A stretch of DNA of 40,174 nucleotides from Comamonadaceae bacterium (lineage in GTDB: Bacteria; Pseudomonadota; Gammaproteobacteria; Burkholderiales; Burkholderiaceae_C). Shown piece by piece: positions 8,497 to 16,622 of this stretch. The stretch is from positions 1-40,174 of the forward strand of contig BJGT01000014.1 of NCBI GenBank assembly GCA_014190675.1. The letters are read 5' to 3'. The notes under the pieces are model-generated. The model searched no databases. It saw only the letters and a list, made by a program, of their open reading frames with translations, and had not been told where the DNA came from. A program made the translations under genes and the position numbers. Numbering within the stretch: position 1 is the first letter of the stretch; each line of letters opens with the position of its first letter.

Positions 8497-9216
8497 TCAG
8501 GCATCCTCAAAGCGGTAACCGACACCGTAGACCGAGCTGATGCCGGCCTCGCCGGTGCCGGCCAGTTCCAGCTTTCTCCGCAGGTTTTTGATGTGGCTGT
8601 CAATGGCGCGGTCGCTCACGTCGCGCAGGTCTTCGTGCACGGTGTCTAGCAGCCTGGCACGGGCAAACACCTGGCCCGGGCGGGACATCAGCAGACGCAT
8701 CAGTCGGAACTCCAGCGGCGTCAGCGGCAGCGGCAGCCCACGCCACAGGATCTGCTGGCGCCCCTCATCAAGCGCAAAGGCCGCTGGTGCCAACCCCGTG
8801 GCAAGCCGGCCCTCGCTGCGGCGCAGCAGCGCTTTGATGCGGGCCACCACCTCACGCGGGCTGAAGGGTTTGCAAACATAGTCGTCTGCGCCGGTGTCGA
8901 GGCCCAACAGCCGGTCGATTTCGTCGACCCGAGCGGTGAGCATGATGATGGGCACAGCCGAAAACGCTCGCACCGCGCTGCACACTGAAATCCCGTCAAG
9001 GCCGGGCAGCATGAGGTCCAGCAGGATCAGGGCCGGCGCCTGCTCTCGCACACTCGTGACCGCGTCCAAGCCATTGCCGCACTGTGCTGTGGCAAAGCCA
9101 TGCATGTGCAGGTAGTTGGCCAGCATATCGGCGATTTTGAGGTCGTCTTCAACAATAAGAATGGTGCGCGGTGCAGCCGGGGATGGCTGCGGCCGCTCGG
9201 GCGTCTGTGGTCTCAT
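8497..9216 (-). CDS. OmpR/PhoB-family response regulator (BaeR/CpxR-like)
   Basis: A 239-residue regulator with an N-terminal receiver and a C-terminal winged-helix DNA-binding domain. The receiver has the acidic pocket Glu23-Asp24-Asp25, phosphoacceptor Asp67 (LILLDLMLPG), Thr94 and Lys116 (VCKPF). The effector domain shows LPLTPLEFRLMRLLMSRPG and SDRAIDSHIKNLRRKLE, then VYGVGYRFE. Its start overlaps the stop of the kinase gene by four bases, so the pair is coupled. A threefold GTAAA repeat ahead of the three-gene cluster matches the kind of tandem site used by CpxR-like members, suggesting autoregulation. An N-terminal proline-rich extension of about 16 residues precedes the receiver. Confidence 0.93.
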   Translation of the reverse strand: MRPQTPERPQPSPAAPRTILIVEDDLKIADMLANYLHMHGFATAQCGNGLDAVTSVREQAPALILLDLMLPGLDGISVCSAVRAFSAVPIIMLTARVDEIDRLLGLDTGADDYVCKPFSPREVVARIKALLRRSEGRLATGLAPAAFALDEGRQQILWRGLPLPLTPLEFRLMRLLMSRPGQVFARARLLDTVHEDLRDVSDRAIDSHIKNLRRKLELAGTGEAGISSVYGVGYRFEDA

Positions 9217-10742
9217 GCGCCGGCCTGTTTGCGCTCGGCCGTTTGCGGCTGCAAAGGCAGCGCCACTTCGATGGTCAAACCGCCCAGGGGCGAGGGATTG
9301 GCCTGGACTTTGCCCTGGTGCGCCTGCACGATGGCGCGCACGATGGACAAGCCCAAACCACTGCCGTGCTGGCCCGTGCGGGTGCGTGCGGTGTCGAGCC
9401 GGAAGAGCGGCTCAAACAGCCGGTGCAGGTGTTCGGCCGCAACCCCTGGGGCACTGTCTTCAACAGTCAACAAAACCATCTCCTGCTGCAAGCGCCAGTG
9501 CACCTGAATTTGCCCGGGGGCGTTGGTGTAGCGCAGGCTGTTTTCCAGCAGGTTTGACAGCAGTTGTTCGATACGGCCCCAGTCCCAGTGGGCCACCAGC
9601 GCTGGCGCGCCTGCTTTAAAGAGCAGGCTCAGGCCCAGCTGGGTGGCGCGGGTCTCAAAGCGTCTGGTCATGCGCGCCAAGGCTTCGCTGACATCGCCTG
9701 CGGCAAAGGAGCAGCTGAGCTGGTTGATATCGGCCATGGACAGCATGTGCAGGTCATCCACCAGGCGGGTGAGTTGCGCCACCTCTTCGCGCAAACTGGC
9801 CATGACGCCAGGCGTGGGCGCACGTGCACCGTCTTCAATCGACTCCATCTCTCCGCGCAATACTGACAGCGGCGTACGCAGTTCGTGCGAGATCTGGGCG
9901 ATCCAGTGACGCCGCGAGGCCTCCATCGCGCCTAGCGACAACACCATGGCATTCACATCGGCCAGCAGTTCATCGATCTCCACGGCGCCTCGGCCCACTG
10001 CAGCTACATCGAGCTGCACCCCGGGCTCGCCGCGCGCGATGCGGTGGGTGGCCTGCTGCAGTTGACGCAGTGGCCGGCTCCAGCGGCCAGCCACCCACCA
10101 GGCCGCCAGCACGGCCAGCGCGATGGTTGTCAGGGCGGCCCACAAAAGGCCGGTGTACTGGCGCTGCAAAAAGCGTGCATCAAGCCCATCAGGCACGGCC
10201 TCAATGCTGAGCTCGACCGATGCGACATCGGCGCCACTCACCACCACGGCCCGCACCAGACGCCGCGCATCCAGCGGCTGGGGCCGGCCTGCCAACCACT
10301 CGCCTTGGGCATCGCGAACCACGATGCGCTCGCCCAAGCTGCCACCGGGTCCACCCGGTGGTGGCGGTCTTCGCACGCGACCTGGACCCTCGCGCGGTGG
10401 CGGTGGGGGAGGAGGCGGCATGGTGGACCAGCCAGGAGGTTCTCGCTCAGGCGGCGGCCGGCGCAGTGGGGGCCCATCGCGCGCGCCGAGGTCATAAAAC
10501 TCGTCGACCAGTTCGCGCAGTGCCTGCCGATCACCCTGGAGCCAGGCCATGCTGGGGTCGGCTACCGCGCGGCGCTCGACGAGTTGCACAAAGCGGGTGA
10601 GCTGCTCCTCATCGCGCAGGCGCATGTAATCAACAAAACCGCTGCGCAAGTTCCACAGGCTCAGACCGCCAACCAGTGCCACGGCCAGCACCACAGCGGC
10701 GGCGAGCAGCAGGGAGAGTTGGTGGGCAATTCGCAGTTGCAC
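9213..10742 (-). CDS. Membrane sensor histidine kinase with proline-rich periplasmic domain
   Basis: A 509-residue kinase with TM1 (about 8-30), a periplasmic region (31-197), TM2 (about 198-220), HAMP, HisKA with His286 in the H-box QISHELRTPLSVL, then the catalytic domain with N-box NLLENSLRYTN, a divergent D-box (VEDSAPGV, Ser where Gly is usual) and GSGLGLSIV. It would phosphorylate the overlapping downstream regulator. The unusual part is residues 91-133 of the sensor region, very rich in proline with an eight-proline run and scattered Arg/Glu, followed by a basic GRVRRPPPPGG segment. This resembles no sensor fold I recognise. The gene starts 29 bases after the diheme peroxidase-like gene on the same strand. 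BaeS/CpxA-like architecture; stimulus unknown. Confidence 0.92.
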   Translation of the reverse strand: MQLRIAHQLSLLLAAAVVLAVALVGGLSLWNLRSGFVDYMRLRDEEQLTRFVQLVERRAVADPSMAWLQGDRQALRELVDEFYDLGARDGPPLRRPPPEREPPGWSTMPPPPPPPPREGPGRVRRPPPPGGPGGSLGERIVVRDAQGEWLAGRPQPLDARRLVRAVVVSGADVASVELSIEAVPDGLDARFLQRQYTGLLWAALTTIALAVLAAWWVAGRWSRPLRQLQQATHRIARGEPGVQLDVAAVGRGAVEIDELLADVNAMVLSLGAMEASRRHWIAQISHELRTPLSVLRGEMESIEDGARAPTPGVMASLREEVAQLTRLVDDLHMLSMADINQLSCSFAAGDVSEALARMTRRFETRATQLGLSLLFKAGAPALVAHWDWGRIEQLLSNLLENSLRYTNAPGQIQVHWRLQQEMVLLTVEDSAPGVAAEHLHRLFEPLFRLDTARTRTGQHGSGLGLSIVRAIVQAHQGKVQANPSPLGGLTIEVALPLQPQTAERKQAGA

Positions 10743-10771
10743 AGGCGCTATCTTAGGCCGGTGCGGCAGGC

Positions 10772-12052
10772 TCAGGGAGGGCCGACCCGGTAGCCGTCGC
10801 TGAGGGTTCGCAAAAAGGCCACGATGGCGTTGATGTCGGGCTCGCTGAGGGCCGGGCCCGAGGCCGCAGGCCGGTTGAATGGGGCTTTGACCACCTCGAT
10901 GTTGTCAAGGTATTTGGCCGGCAAATCATTGCTCAACGCCTGGCCGTACCAAAACTGCGGGTTGCTGTTTCGGGTTGAGTAAAACCGCAGTACCGTAGGC
11001 AAATCTTTGAAAAATCCATTGTGCATGAAGGCCGGTCGCTCAGCCACGTTGCGCAGTGTTGGCATGCGGAATTTGCCGCAGAAATTCTCAATCGTCAGGC
11101 CCGGCATCACGGTGCTGGGCAAGCTCGGGGGCGTGCGCTCTGGCCCGCACAGGCCCAGGTCAAAAAAGGCTGGGTCAGAATTTTTCGGGATCGCTGGGTT
11201 GCGCGGAATGCCATTGGCATAGAAGGTGAACTCAGAAAACGGCGAGTCTTCCGGCTTGCCACTGGCCGGGTTCATCAAATGGCAGGCCACGCAGTTGCCT
11301 TTGGCCGGGTCCATGAACAGCGCCATGCCACGCGCCTCGGTCTGGTTCAAGGTGGTCTGACCACGCACCATGGCGTCGTATTTAGAGCTGAAGGGCTGCA
11401 ATCGAGCCCGCTCAAAGGCCGCAATAGCCAGTCCGATGGCATTGAATGCGGCATCGGTGTTGGCAAAAATAGTATTGCCAAACTCCTGCCGGAACAACTG
11501 TGCATAGGCCGATGCGGCGATCTTGTCTACGACGCTCTTGCGGCTGGGGTTGTTCATTTCCAAGGGGTTGAGCAGGGGGCCCAGGGCCTGCAATTCAGCA
11601 GAATCGGCGCGGCCGTCCCAAAACAGCCCGCCGACTGCCTCGGTTTCGCCGTTGGCAGTCACAAAAGTCAGGGGCGTGGGAACCAGCCCCAGGTAGCTGT
11701 TAGTCATGGCATTGCGCAGGCCAACCGAAGCCGGCCTGCTGCCCACGGCCACGCCGTCACGCCCGCCGTGGTTACCGGCAAAACCCATGTTGGCCTGGTG
11801 GCAGGCCGCGCAGGCAGTGCCGCGTGGCTCGGAAAGGTTGTCGTCAGTGAAGATGCGTTGGCCGAGTTCGGTACGGTCGCCGACCAGCACCCGGTTGCCC
11901 TGCGCCCGGTTAGCAGCCGCGGCAATCTCTGGATCAACCGCAGTCTCGGCGCCACCGCCGCAGGCACTCAACAACAGGGACATGGCCAAGCTCAGCAGCA
12001 TTTGGCTTGCCCCGAGTTTGGGCCGAGGGCGGGTTTCAAGGCAAGAAGACAT
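10772..12052 (-). CDS. Diheme cytochrome c peroxidase / MauG-like lipoprotein
   Basis: A 426-residue exported protein. Start ATG 12052 has GAGGAA eight bases upstream; the longer frame is rejected. The signal sequence ends in the lipobox LLSA-C31, followed by GGG, so the mature protein should be lipid-anchored in the periplasm. Two c-type heme motifs are present, CAACH (81-85) and CVACH (254-258), with LFWDGRA between them, as in the CcpA/MauG superfamily. The C-terminal half carries FRMPTLRNVAERPAFMHNG and ALSEPDINAIVAFLRTL. It may reduce hydrogen peroxide with electrons from a small cytochrome or oxidise another substrate as MauG does. It heads a cluster with a sensor kinase and regulator, an uncommon pairing that suggests redox signalling. 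Confidence 0.9.
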   Translation of the reverse strand: MSSCLETRPRPKLGASQMLLSLAMSLLLSACGGGAETAVDPEIAAAANRAQGNRVLVGDRTELGQRIFTDDNLSEPRGTACAACHQANMGFAGNHGGRDGVAVGSRPASVGLRNAMTNSYLGLVPTPLTFVTANGETEAVGGLFWDGRADSAELQALGPLLNPLEMNNPSRKSVVDKIAASAYAQLFRQEFGNTIFANTDAAFNAIGLAIAAFERARLQPFSSKYDAMVRGQTTLNQTEARGMALFMDPAKGNCVACHLMNPASGKPEDSPFSEFTFYANGIPRNPAIPKNSDPAFFDLGLCGPERTPPSLPSTVMPGLTIENFCGKFRMPTLRNVAERPAFMHNGFFKDLPTVLRFYSTRNSNPQFWYGQALSNDLPAKYLDNIEVVKAPFNRPAASGPALSEPDINAIVAFLRTLSDGYRVGPP

Positions 12053-12108
12053 GGCGGGATTCCTCAGGTTGGAAGCAGCAGGCGCCGCATGGGTGCACTG
12101 TGCTGGCC

Positions 12109-12129
12109 AACTGTGGAGGAACTGTGGAG
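12109..12129 (-). repeat. Tandem 10-bp direct repeat in the peroxidase leader
   Basis: AACTGTGGAG occurs at 12109-12118 and again at 12120-12129, an 11-base period, between the GTAAA-type repeats and the peroxidase start. It may be part of a regulator site or of the 5' untranslated region. Confidence 0.55.
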
Positions 12130-12151
12130 AACACCGGGTATTCACCGCCCG

Positions 12152-12176
12152 CTTACAAGCATTTACAAGTCTTTAC
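12152..12176 (-). promoter_or_regulatory. Triple GTAAA-type direct repeat, candidate response-regulator operator
   Basis: Read on the minus strand, GTAAA (12176-12172), GTAAA (12166-12162) and GTAAG (12156-12152) repeat with exactly ten-base spacing. This equals the known CpxR box format GTAAA-N5-GTAAA. It lies 100-124 bases upstream of the peroxidase gene that heads the kinase/regulator cluster. A TGAATA (12144-12139) on the same strand, just downstream of the repeats, may be the -10. Autoregulation by the encoded regulator is an inference. Confidence 0.6.
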
Positions 12177-12204
12177 ACCTCGCTGATCGGGGACTCTGGC
12201 TGGC

Positions 12205-13866
12205 TCAAGGGCCGCCATGGGCCGGGGGTGCCTGCTCTGCGAAGCCGGTCTGTAACTCGTAGGCGTGGGCGATTCGGTACAGGGTGCTTTCCGCAAAGGG
12301 GCGCCCAATGAGTTGAAAGCCGCAGGGCAGGCCATTGGCGGTGGCGCCGCCCGGCACTGCCAGGGCTGGCAAACCCAGCACATTGACCGGGCGCATCAGG
12401 CGGGTGATCTCATTGAGAATGCGCATGGTGGTGGCGCCTCCCGAGACATCAACCTCAGACAGGCGTGGCACCTCCATCGGCAGCACCGGCGCCAACAAGG
12501 CGTCGCATCGGTCAAACACCTTGGCACAAAAATTTCGCAACATCGGCCCGCGCAGCCGCTGCGCCTGGGCAAAGGCCTGGGCGGTGACCGCCAGCGTGCC
12601 TTGGATCCTGCCTCGGGTTTGCGGCGTGTAGCGCTGCGGGCAGTCCCGCATCCAGGCGCCGTGGATGGCGAGCACATCGCCCCAGGTCAAGAAAAAGCCG
12701 GCCGCGTTGATGGCGTCCAGGTCTGGCATATCGATCTCCACCACCGTCAGGCCCAAGCCGCGCAAGACTGCGCGCACGCGGTCCAGGCAGGCAACAACCT
12801 CGGGCTCCAGACCCCGGTCAAAATAGCCCCTGGGTATGCCGATGCGCAGGCCCTTGACCGGGCCTTGCAGTTGCCCGAGGTAATCGGGCACCGCTTGCTG
12901 CGCGGTGGACGGGTCGCGCGGGTCATGGCCCGCAATGACTGACAACATCAGCGCGTTGTCGGCCACGGTACGGGTTAAGGGGCCAACCGTGTCAAGCGAC
13001 TGCGACAGGGGCATGGCGCCGGCGCGCGAGACCAGGCCGAAGGTGGTTTTCATGCCCACCAGCCCGCAAATTGCGGCGGGCAGTCGCACCGAGCCTGCGG
13101 TGTCCGAACCCAAGGCGCCATACACGACGCGGGCGGCCACCGAAGCGCCCGAGCCGCTCGATGAGCCACCGGTGATGTAGTCGGTGTTCCAAGGGTTGCG
13201 AACATCGCCCAAAAAAGCATTCTGGCCGGTCGGACCATAGGCAAATTCAGTCATGTTGAGCGTGCCAATCTGAATGGCCCCGGCGGCGTCCAGGCGCGCG
13301 AGTACGCCAGCCGTGGTGGGTGCCACCCAGTGCTGGCGGATTTCGCTGCCGCAACTCGAGACCAACCCGGCACGGTAAAACATGTCTTTGTGGGCCAGTG
13401 GCACGCCATGCAAAGGCCCGCGCACCACGCCGCGTGCGATATCAGCATCGCATTGCCGGGCGGCTGCCAGTGCGGTGGCTTCATCCAGACGCACAAAGGC
13501 GTTGAGCTGGGCCTGCGTGGCTTTGGCGGCGGCTATCGCCGCCTGGGTCAAGTCAAGTGACGAGGCCTGGCCACTGCGCAGCGCCAGCGCTGCTGCCACC
13601 AGGCTGGCCGTGGCAGCAGCCGGGGGTGGCGCCATCGGCCCGGCGGCTGGCGCATCAATCGGCGGCGGTGCGCGGTTCTCTTCTAGGGCAGCATACAGAG
13701 ACAGGGTGTCTACATCAAAATCGAGCTCGGCGCTGGCGCGCTCAAGTGCGGCGTAAGCCGGTGCCGCCACCGCAGCGATTTCTGCTGCTCGGGTGTCGCT
13801 GACGGCCCAGCCGATCCGCTCGGCCTGGCGCAGGATGTCGGCCACTGTCACGGCAGCTTGGTTCAT
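12205..13866 (-). CDS. Amidase-signature-family amidohydrolase
   Basis: A 553-residue serine amidase. The Ser-cisSer-Lys triad is visible: Lys160 (PLAHKDMF), cis-Ser235 in GGSSSGSG (233-240) and nucleophile Ser259 in GSDTAGSVRLPAA. The 24-residue gap between the two serines equals that in GatA. TAGS in place of TGGS resembles allophanate hydrolases, although gatA-like proteins elsewhere vary. Residues 1-100 form an Ala-rich helical N-terminal extension beyond the usual amidase core. The ATG at 13866 (MNQAAVTVAD) is chosen because a longer frame would run through the divergent LysR gene. It is divergently transcribed from that LysR gene, the likely regulator. No gatB/gatC neighbours exist, so it is a catabolic amidase rather than the tRNA amidotransferase; substrate unknown. 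Confidence 0.9.
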   Translation of the reverse strand: MNQAAVTVADILRQAERIGWAVSDTRAAEIAAVAAPAYAALERASAELDFDVDTLSLYAALEENRAPPPIDAPAAGPMAPPPAAATASLVAAALALRSGQASSLDLTQAAIAAAKATQAQLNAFVRLDEATALAAARQCDADIARGVVRGPLHGVPLAHKDMFYRAGLVSSCGSEIRQHWVAPTTAGVLARLDAAGAIQIGTLNMTEFAYGPTGQNAFLGDVRNPWNTDYITGGSSSGSGASVAARVVYGALGSDTAGSVRLPAAICGLVGMKTTFGLVSRAGAMPLSQSLDTVGPLTRTVADNALMLSVIAGHDPRDPSTAQQAVPDYLGQLQGPVKGLRIGIPRGYFDRGLEPEVVACLDRVRAVLRGLGLTVVEIDMPDLDAINAAGFFLTWGDVLAIHGAWMRDCPQRYTPQTRGRIQGTLAVTAQAFAQAQRLRGPMLRNFCAKVFDRCDALLAPVLPMEVPRLSEVDVSGGATTMRILNEITRLMRPVNVLGLPALAVPGGATANGLPCGFQLIGRPFAESTLYRIAHAYELQTGFAEQAPPAHGGP

Positions 13867-13905
13867 GGTGTGCAGCGTCGAAACGCCCAAATGAAGATGC
13901 TCTGC

Positions 13906-13951
13906 GTTATACCACTCGCCCCCCGGCCGGCTCAGGGCGGCGCCGCATAAT
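13906..13951. promoter_or_regulatory. Divergent promoters, amidase / LysR
   Basis: On the minus strand TATAAC (13911-13906) is a good -10 for the amidase, 39 bases before its ATG. On the plus strand CATAAT (13946-13951) ends eight bases before the LysR ATG, so that transcript would have almost no leader. The whole gap is 93 bases, typical for a LysR regulator and its target. Confidence 0.4.
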
Positions 13952-13959
13952 CCAAACCC

Positions 13960-14880
13960 ATGGACAAACTCAAGCAACTTAGCTCGTTTGTTTCGGTGGT
14001 CACCCGGGGCAGCCTGAGCGCAGCCGCCCGGGCCGAAGGGCTGGCACCCGCCATCATGGGCCGCCGGCTCGACGCTCTGGAGGAACGCCTGGGCGTCAAA
14101 CTGCTGGTACGCACCACCCGACGCATCACACTGACCCACGAGGGCAGCGCGTTTTTGGAGGACTGTCAGCGCCTGCTGGCCGACCTGGCCAGTGCCGAGG
14201 CCAGCGTGTCGGCTGGCGGGGTCAAGGCCAGCGGTCACCTCCGCATCACCGCACCTGCGGGTTTCGGGCGGCGCCATGTGGCGCCCCTGGTGCCGCGCTT
14301 TCGAGAGCTGCACCCCGAGGTCACGATCTCGCTCAACCTGAGCGACCGGGTGGTAGACCTGGCTGGCGAGGCTGTGGACTGTGCGGTTCGGTTGGGCGAC
14401 CTGCCCGACTCGTCGCTGGTGAGCGTGCGCCTGGCAGACAACCGGCGCCTGTGTGTGGCCACGCCGGGCTATTTGCAGCGCTGCGGGCGGCCGCAGCGGC
14501 CGCAGGACTTGGCCCGCTTTGATTGCCTGAGCCTCTCCAGCGATGCCTCGCAAAGCCGCGGCTGGGCGTTCCAGGTGGGACGGGGCGAAGGCAGCGAGTT
14601 GGTGCACATCAGGCCCGCTGGGCCGCTGGATTGTTCTGACGGGCAAGTGCTGCATGACTGGTGCCTACGGGGTCTGGGCATCGCCTGGCGCAGCACCTGG
14701 GAGGTCGAAGCCGAAGTGGCAGCCGGCACGTTGGTGTCTATTTTGGAAGAATTTGCTGCGCCACCCAACGGCATTTATGCGGTTTTTGCCCATGCCAAGC
14801 ACTTGCCGCTGCGGGTGCGGCTTTGGATCGACTTTCTCAAACGCCACTATGCCCAGGCGGGCTACTGGCAAGGGCCCTGA
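13960..14880 (+). CDS. LysR-family transcriptional regulator
   Basis: A 306-residue regulator with an N-terminal winged helix-turn-helix (about 1-60: MDKLKQLSSFVSVVTRGSLS, AAARAEGLAPAIMGRRLDAL, RLGVKLLVRTTRRITLT) and a C-terminal effector domain (about 90-300) that starts GHLRITAPAGFGRRHVAPLV. The wording DRVVDLAGEAVDCAVRLGDL is typical of the AaeR/DhcR-like subgroup. Pro30-Ala-Ile-Met in the recognition helix replaces the common Ser-Ala-Val-Ser. It is divergent from the amidase, so activation of that gene by an inducer and negative autoregulation are likely but inferred. Confidence 0.93.
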   Translation: MDKLKQLSSFVSVVTRGSLSAAARAEGLAPAIMGRRLDALEERLGVKLLVRTTRRITLTHEGSAFLEDCQRLLADLASAEASVSAGGVKASGHLRITAPAGFGRRHVAPLVPRFRELHPEVTISLNLSDRVVDLAGEAVDCAVRLGDLPDSSLVSVRLADNRRLCVATPGYLQRCGRPQRPQDLARFDCLSLSSDASQSRGWAFQVGRGEGSELVHIRPAGPLDCSDGQVLHDWCLRGLGIAWRSTWEVEAEVAAGTLVSILEEFAAPPNGIYAVFAHAKHLPLRVRLWIDFLKRHYAQAGYWQGP

Positions 14881-14916
14881 GGCGGGTGCTGCGACTGGCG
14901 CAGGCGGTCGGCCGCT

Positions 14917-14922
14917 TAAAAT
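14917..14922 (+). promoter_or_regulatory. -10-like element immediately before argS
   Basis: TAAAAT ends six bases upstream of the argS ATG (14929), and no Shine-Dalgarno is visible. If used, transcription would start at or next to the start codon, giving a leaderless mRNA. The -35 is weak (CTGGCG, 14895-14900). Confidence 0.4.
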
Positions 14923-14928
14923 CGCGCC

Positions 14929-16602
14929 ATGCAAATTGTCAAACAACAGCTGCTCGATGCGCTGGCACAAGCACTTGAGGCGCTGAGCCCGGGCGCTGGG
15001 GCCAAGGCGGTTTTTGAGTCGCCCAAAGTGCCGGCCTACGGCGACCTCGCAACCACCGCCGCCATGCAACTGGCCAAGCAGCTCAAACTCAACCCCCGCC
15101 AGCTCGCCGAAACCCTGCGCGCCAAGTTGCTTGAGAGCCAGCCCTACCAGCGCTGGACCGAGGCCCTGGAGATCGCCGGGCCAGGTTTTATCAATATCCG
15201 GCTGACGCCTGAGGCCAAACAACAGGTGCTGCCTGCGGTGCTGGCACAGGGCGCCGAATTTGGCTGCCAAACCGCCAGCGGACACAAGATGATGGTCGAA
15301 TTTGTGTCAGCCAACCCGACCGGGCCGCTGCACGTGGGCCACGGGCGCCAAGCCGCGCTGGGCGATGCAATTTGCAATCTGTACCAAACCCAGGGCTGGG
15401 AGGTGTACCGCGAGTTCTATTACAACGATGCCGGCGTGCAGATCAGCACCCTGGCCACCAGCACCCAGCTGCGCGCCAAGGGCTTTAAGCCAGGCGACCC
15501 CGAGTGGCCAGAGCAGGCTTACAACGGCGAATACATCGCCGATATTGCGACGGATTTTTTAGCCAAGAAAACCGTGACCGCTGACGACCGCAGCTTCACG
15601 GCCTCGGGGGATGTGACAGCACTCGATGATTTGCGCGAGTTTGCCGTGGCCTATTTGCGCCACGAGCAAGACCTTGACCTGCAGGCCTTCGCTGTCAAGT
15701 TTGACAACTATTACCTCGAAAGCAGCCTCTACCGCAGCGGCCGGGTCGACGACGCCGTGCGCCGGCTGCAAGCCGCTGGCAAAACCTATGAACAGGATGG
15801 CGCGCTGTGGCTCAAGTCGACCGACTACGGCGACGACAAAGACCGGGTCATGCGCAAGGGGGACGGCAGCTACACCTACTTTGTGCCCGACGTGGCGTAC
15901 CACATCAGCAAATGGGAGCGGGGCTTCAAAAAAGCCGTCAATATCCAGGGCACCGACCACCACGGCACCATCGCCCGGGTGCGCGCCGGCCTGCAGGCTG
16001 CCGGTGTTGGCGTGCCGCCGGGCTACCCCGACTATGTGTTGCACACCATGGTGCGTGTGATCAAGGGCGGCGAAGAGGTCAAAATCTCCAAGCGAGCGGG
16101 CAGTTATGTCACGCTGCGCGACCTGATCGAGTGGACCAGCAAGGATGCAGTGCGTTTCTTCCTGCTCAGCCGCAAACCCGACACCGAGTACACCTTTGAC
16201 GTGGACCTGGCAGTGGCCAAAAACAATGACAACCCGGTGTACTACGTGCAATACGCCCATGCCCGAATTTGCTCGGTATTGGCGGCCTGGGGCGGCGATA
16301 TCGCCAACCTGGGGCAGGTGAGCCTGGCCGCACTGAACAGCAGTCCGGCGCAGTCCCTGATGCTTTTACTGGCCAAATACCCCGAGATGTTGAGCGCTGC
16401 AGCGGCTGACTTTGCCCCGCATGATGTCACCTTTTACCTGCGCGAACTCGCCGCCTGCTACCACAGCTATTACGACGCCGAGCGTATTTTGGTGGACGAC
16501 CAGGGCATCAAGCTGGCCAGGTTGGCCTTGGTCGCTGCCACTGCTCAGGTGTTGCACAATGGACTTGCGGTGCTGGGCGTGAGCGCCCCGCAAAAAATGT
16601 GA
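14929..16602 (+). CDS. argS: Arginyl-tRNA synthetase
   Basis: Charges tRNA-Arg in the cytoplasm; an essential class I synthetase. The 557 residues include the N-terminal Add-1 domain (1-110), the HIGH-type motif HVGH at 135-138 within [20 protein letters not shown], the arginine-pocket segment [19 protein letters not shown], the KMSKS counterpart KISKRAG, which has Lys-Arg as in many bacterial ArgRS, and the C-terminal anticodon domain with [15 protein letters not shown]. Length is normal. It is followed 20 bases later by the SPOR gene, the order usual in Comamonadaceae. Confidence 0.98.
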   Translation: MQIVKQQLLDALAQALEALSPGAGAKAVFESPKVPAYGDLATTAAMQLAKQLKLNPRQLAETLRAKLLESQPYQRWTEALEIAGPGFINIRLTPEAKQQVLPAVLAQGAEFGCQTASGHKMMVEFVSANPTGPLHVGHGRQAALGDAICNLYQTQGWEVYREFYYNDAGVQISTLATSTQLRAKGFKPGDPEWPEQAYNGEYIADIATDFLAKKTVTADDRSFTASGDVTALDDLREFAVAYLRHEQDLDLQAFAVKFDNYYLESSLYRSGRVDDAVRRLQAAGKTYEQDGALWLKSTDYGDDKDRVMRKGDGSYTYFVPDVAYHISKWERGFKKAVNIQGTDHHGTIARVRAGLQAAGVGVPPGYPDYVLHTMVRVIKGGEEVKISKRAGSYVTLRDLIEWTSKDAVRFFLLSRKPDTEYTFDVDLAVAKNNDNPVYYVQYAHARICSVLAAWGGDIANLGQVSLAALNSSPAQSLMLLLAKYPEMLSAAAADFAPHDVTFYLRELAACYHSYYDAERILVDDQGIKLARLALVAATAQVLHNGLAVLGVSAPQKM

Positions 16603-16622
16603 AAGCTTTCCGGAGTGCAGAG

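Noticed and set aside
11021-12262. 413-codon plus-strand frame opposite the diheme peroxidase gene
   Set aside because: No recognisable motif, and the minus strand has heme motifs, a lipobox and a ribosome site.
13867-14655. N-terminal extension of the amidase frame to an 816-residue protein
   Set aside because: It would run entirely through the LysR gene on the other strand; homologous amidases start near MNQAAV at 13866.
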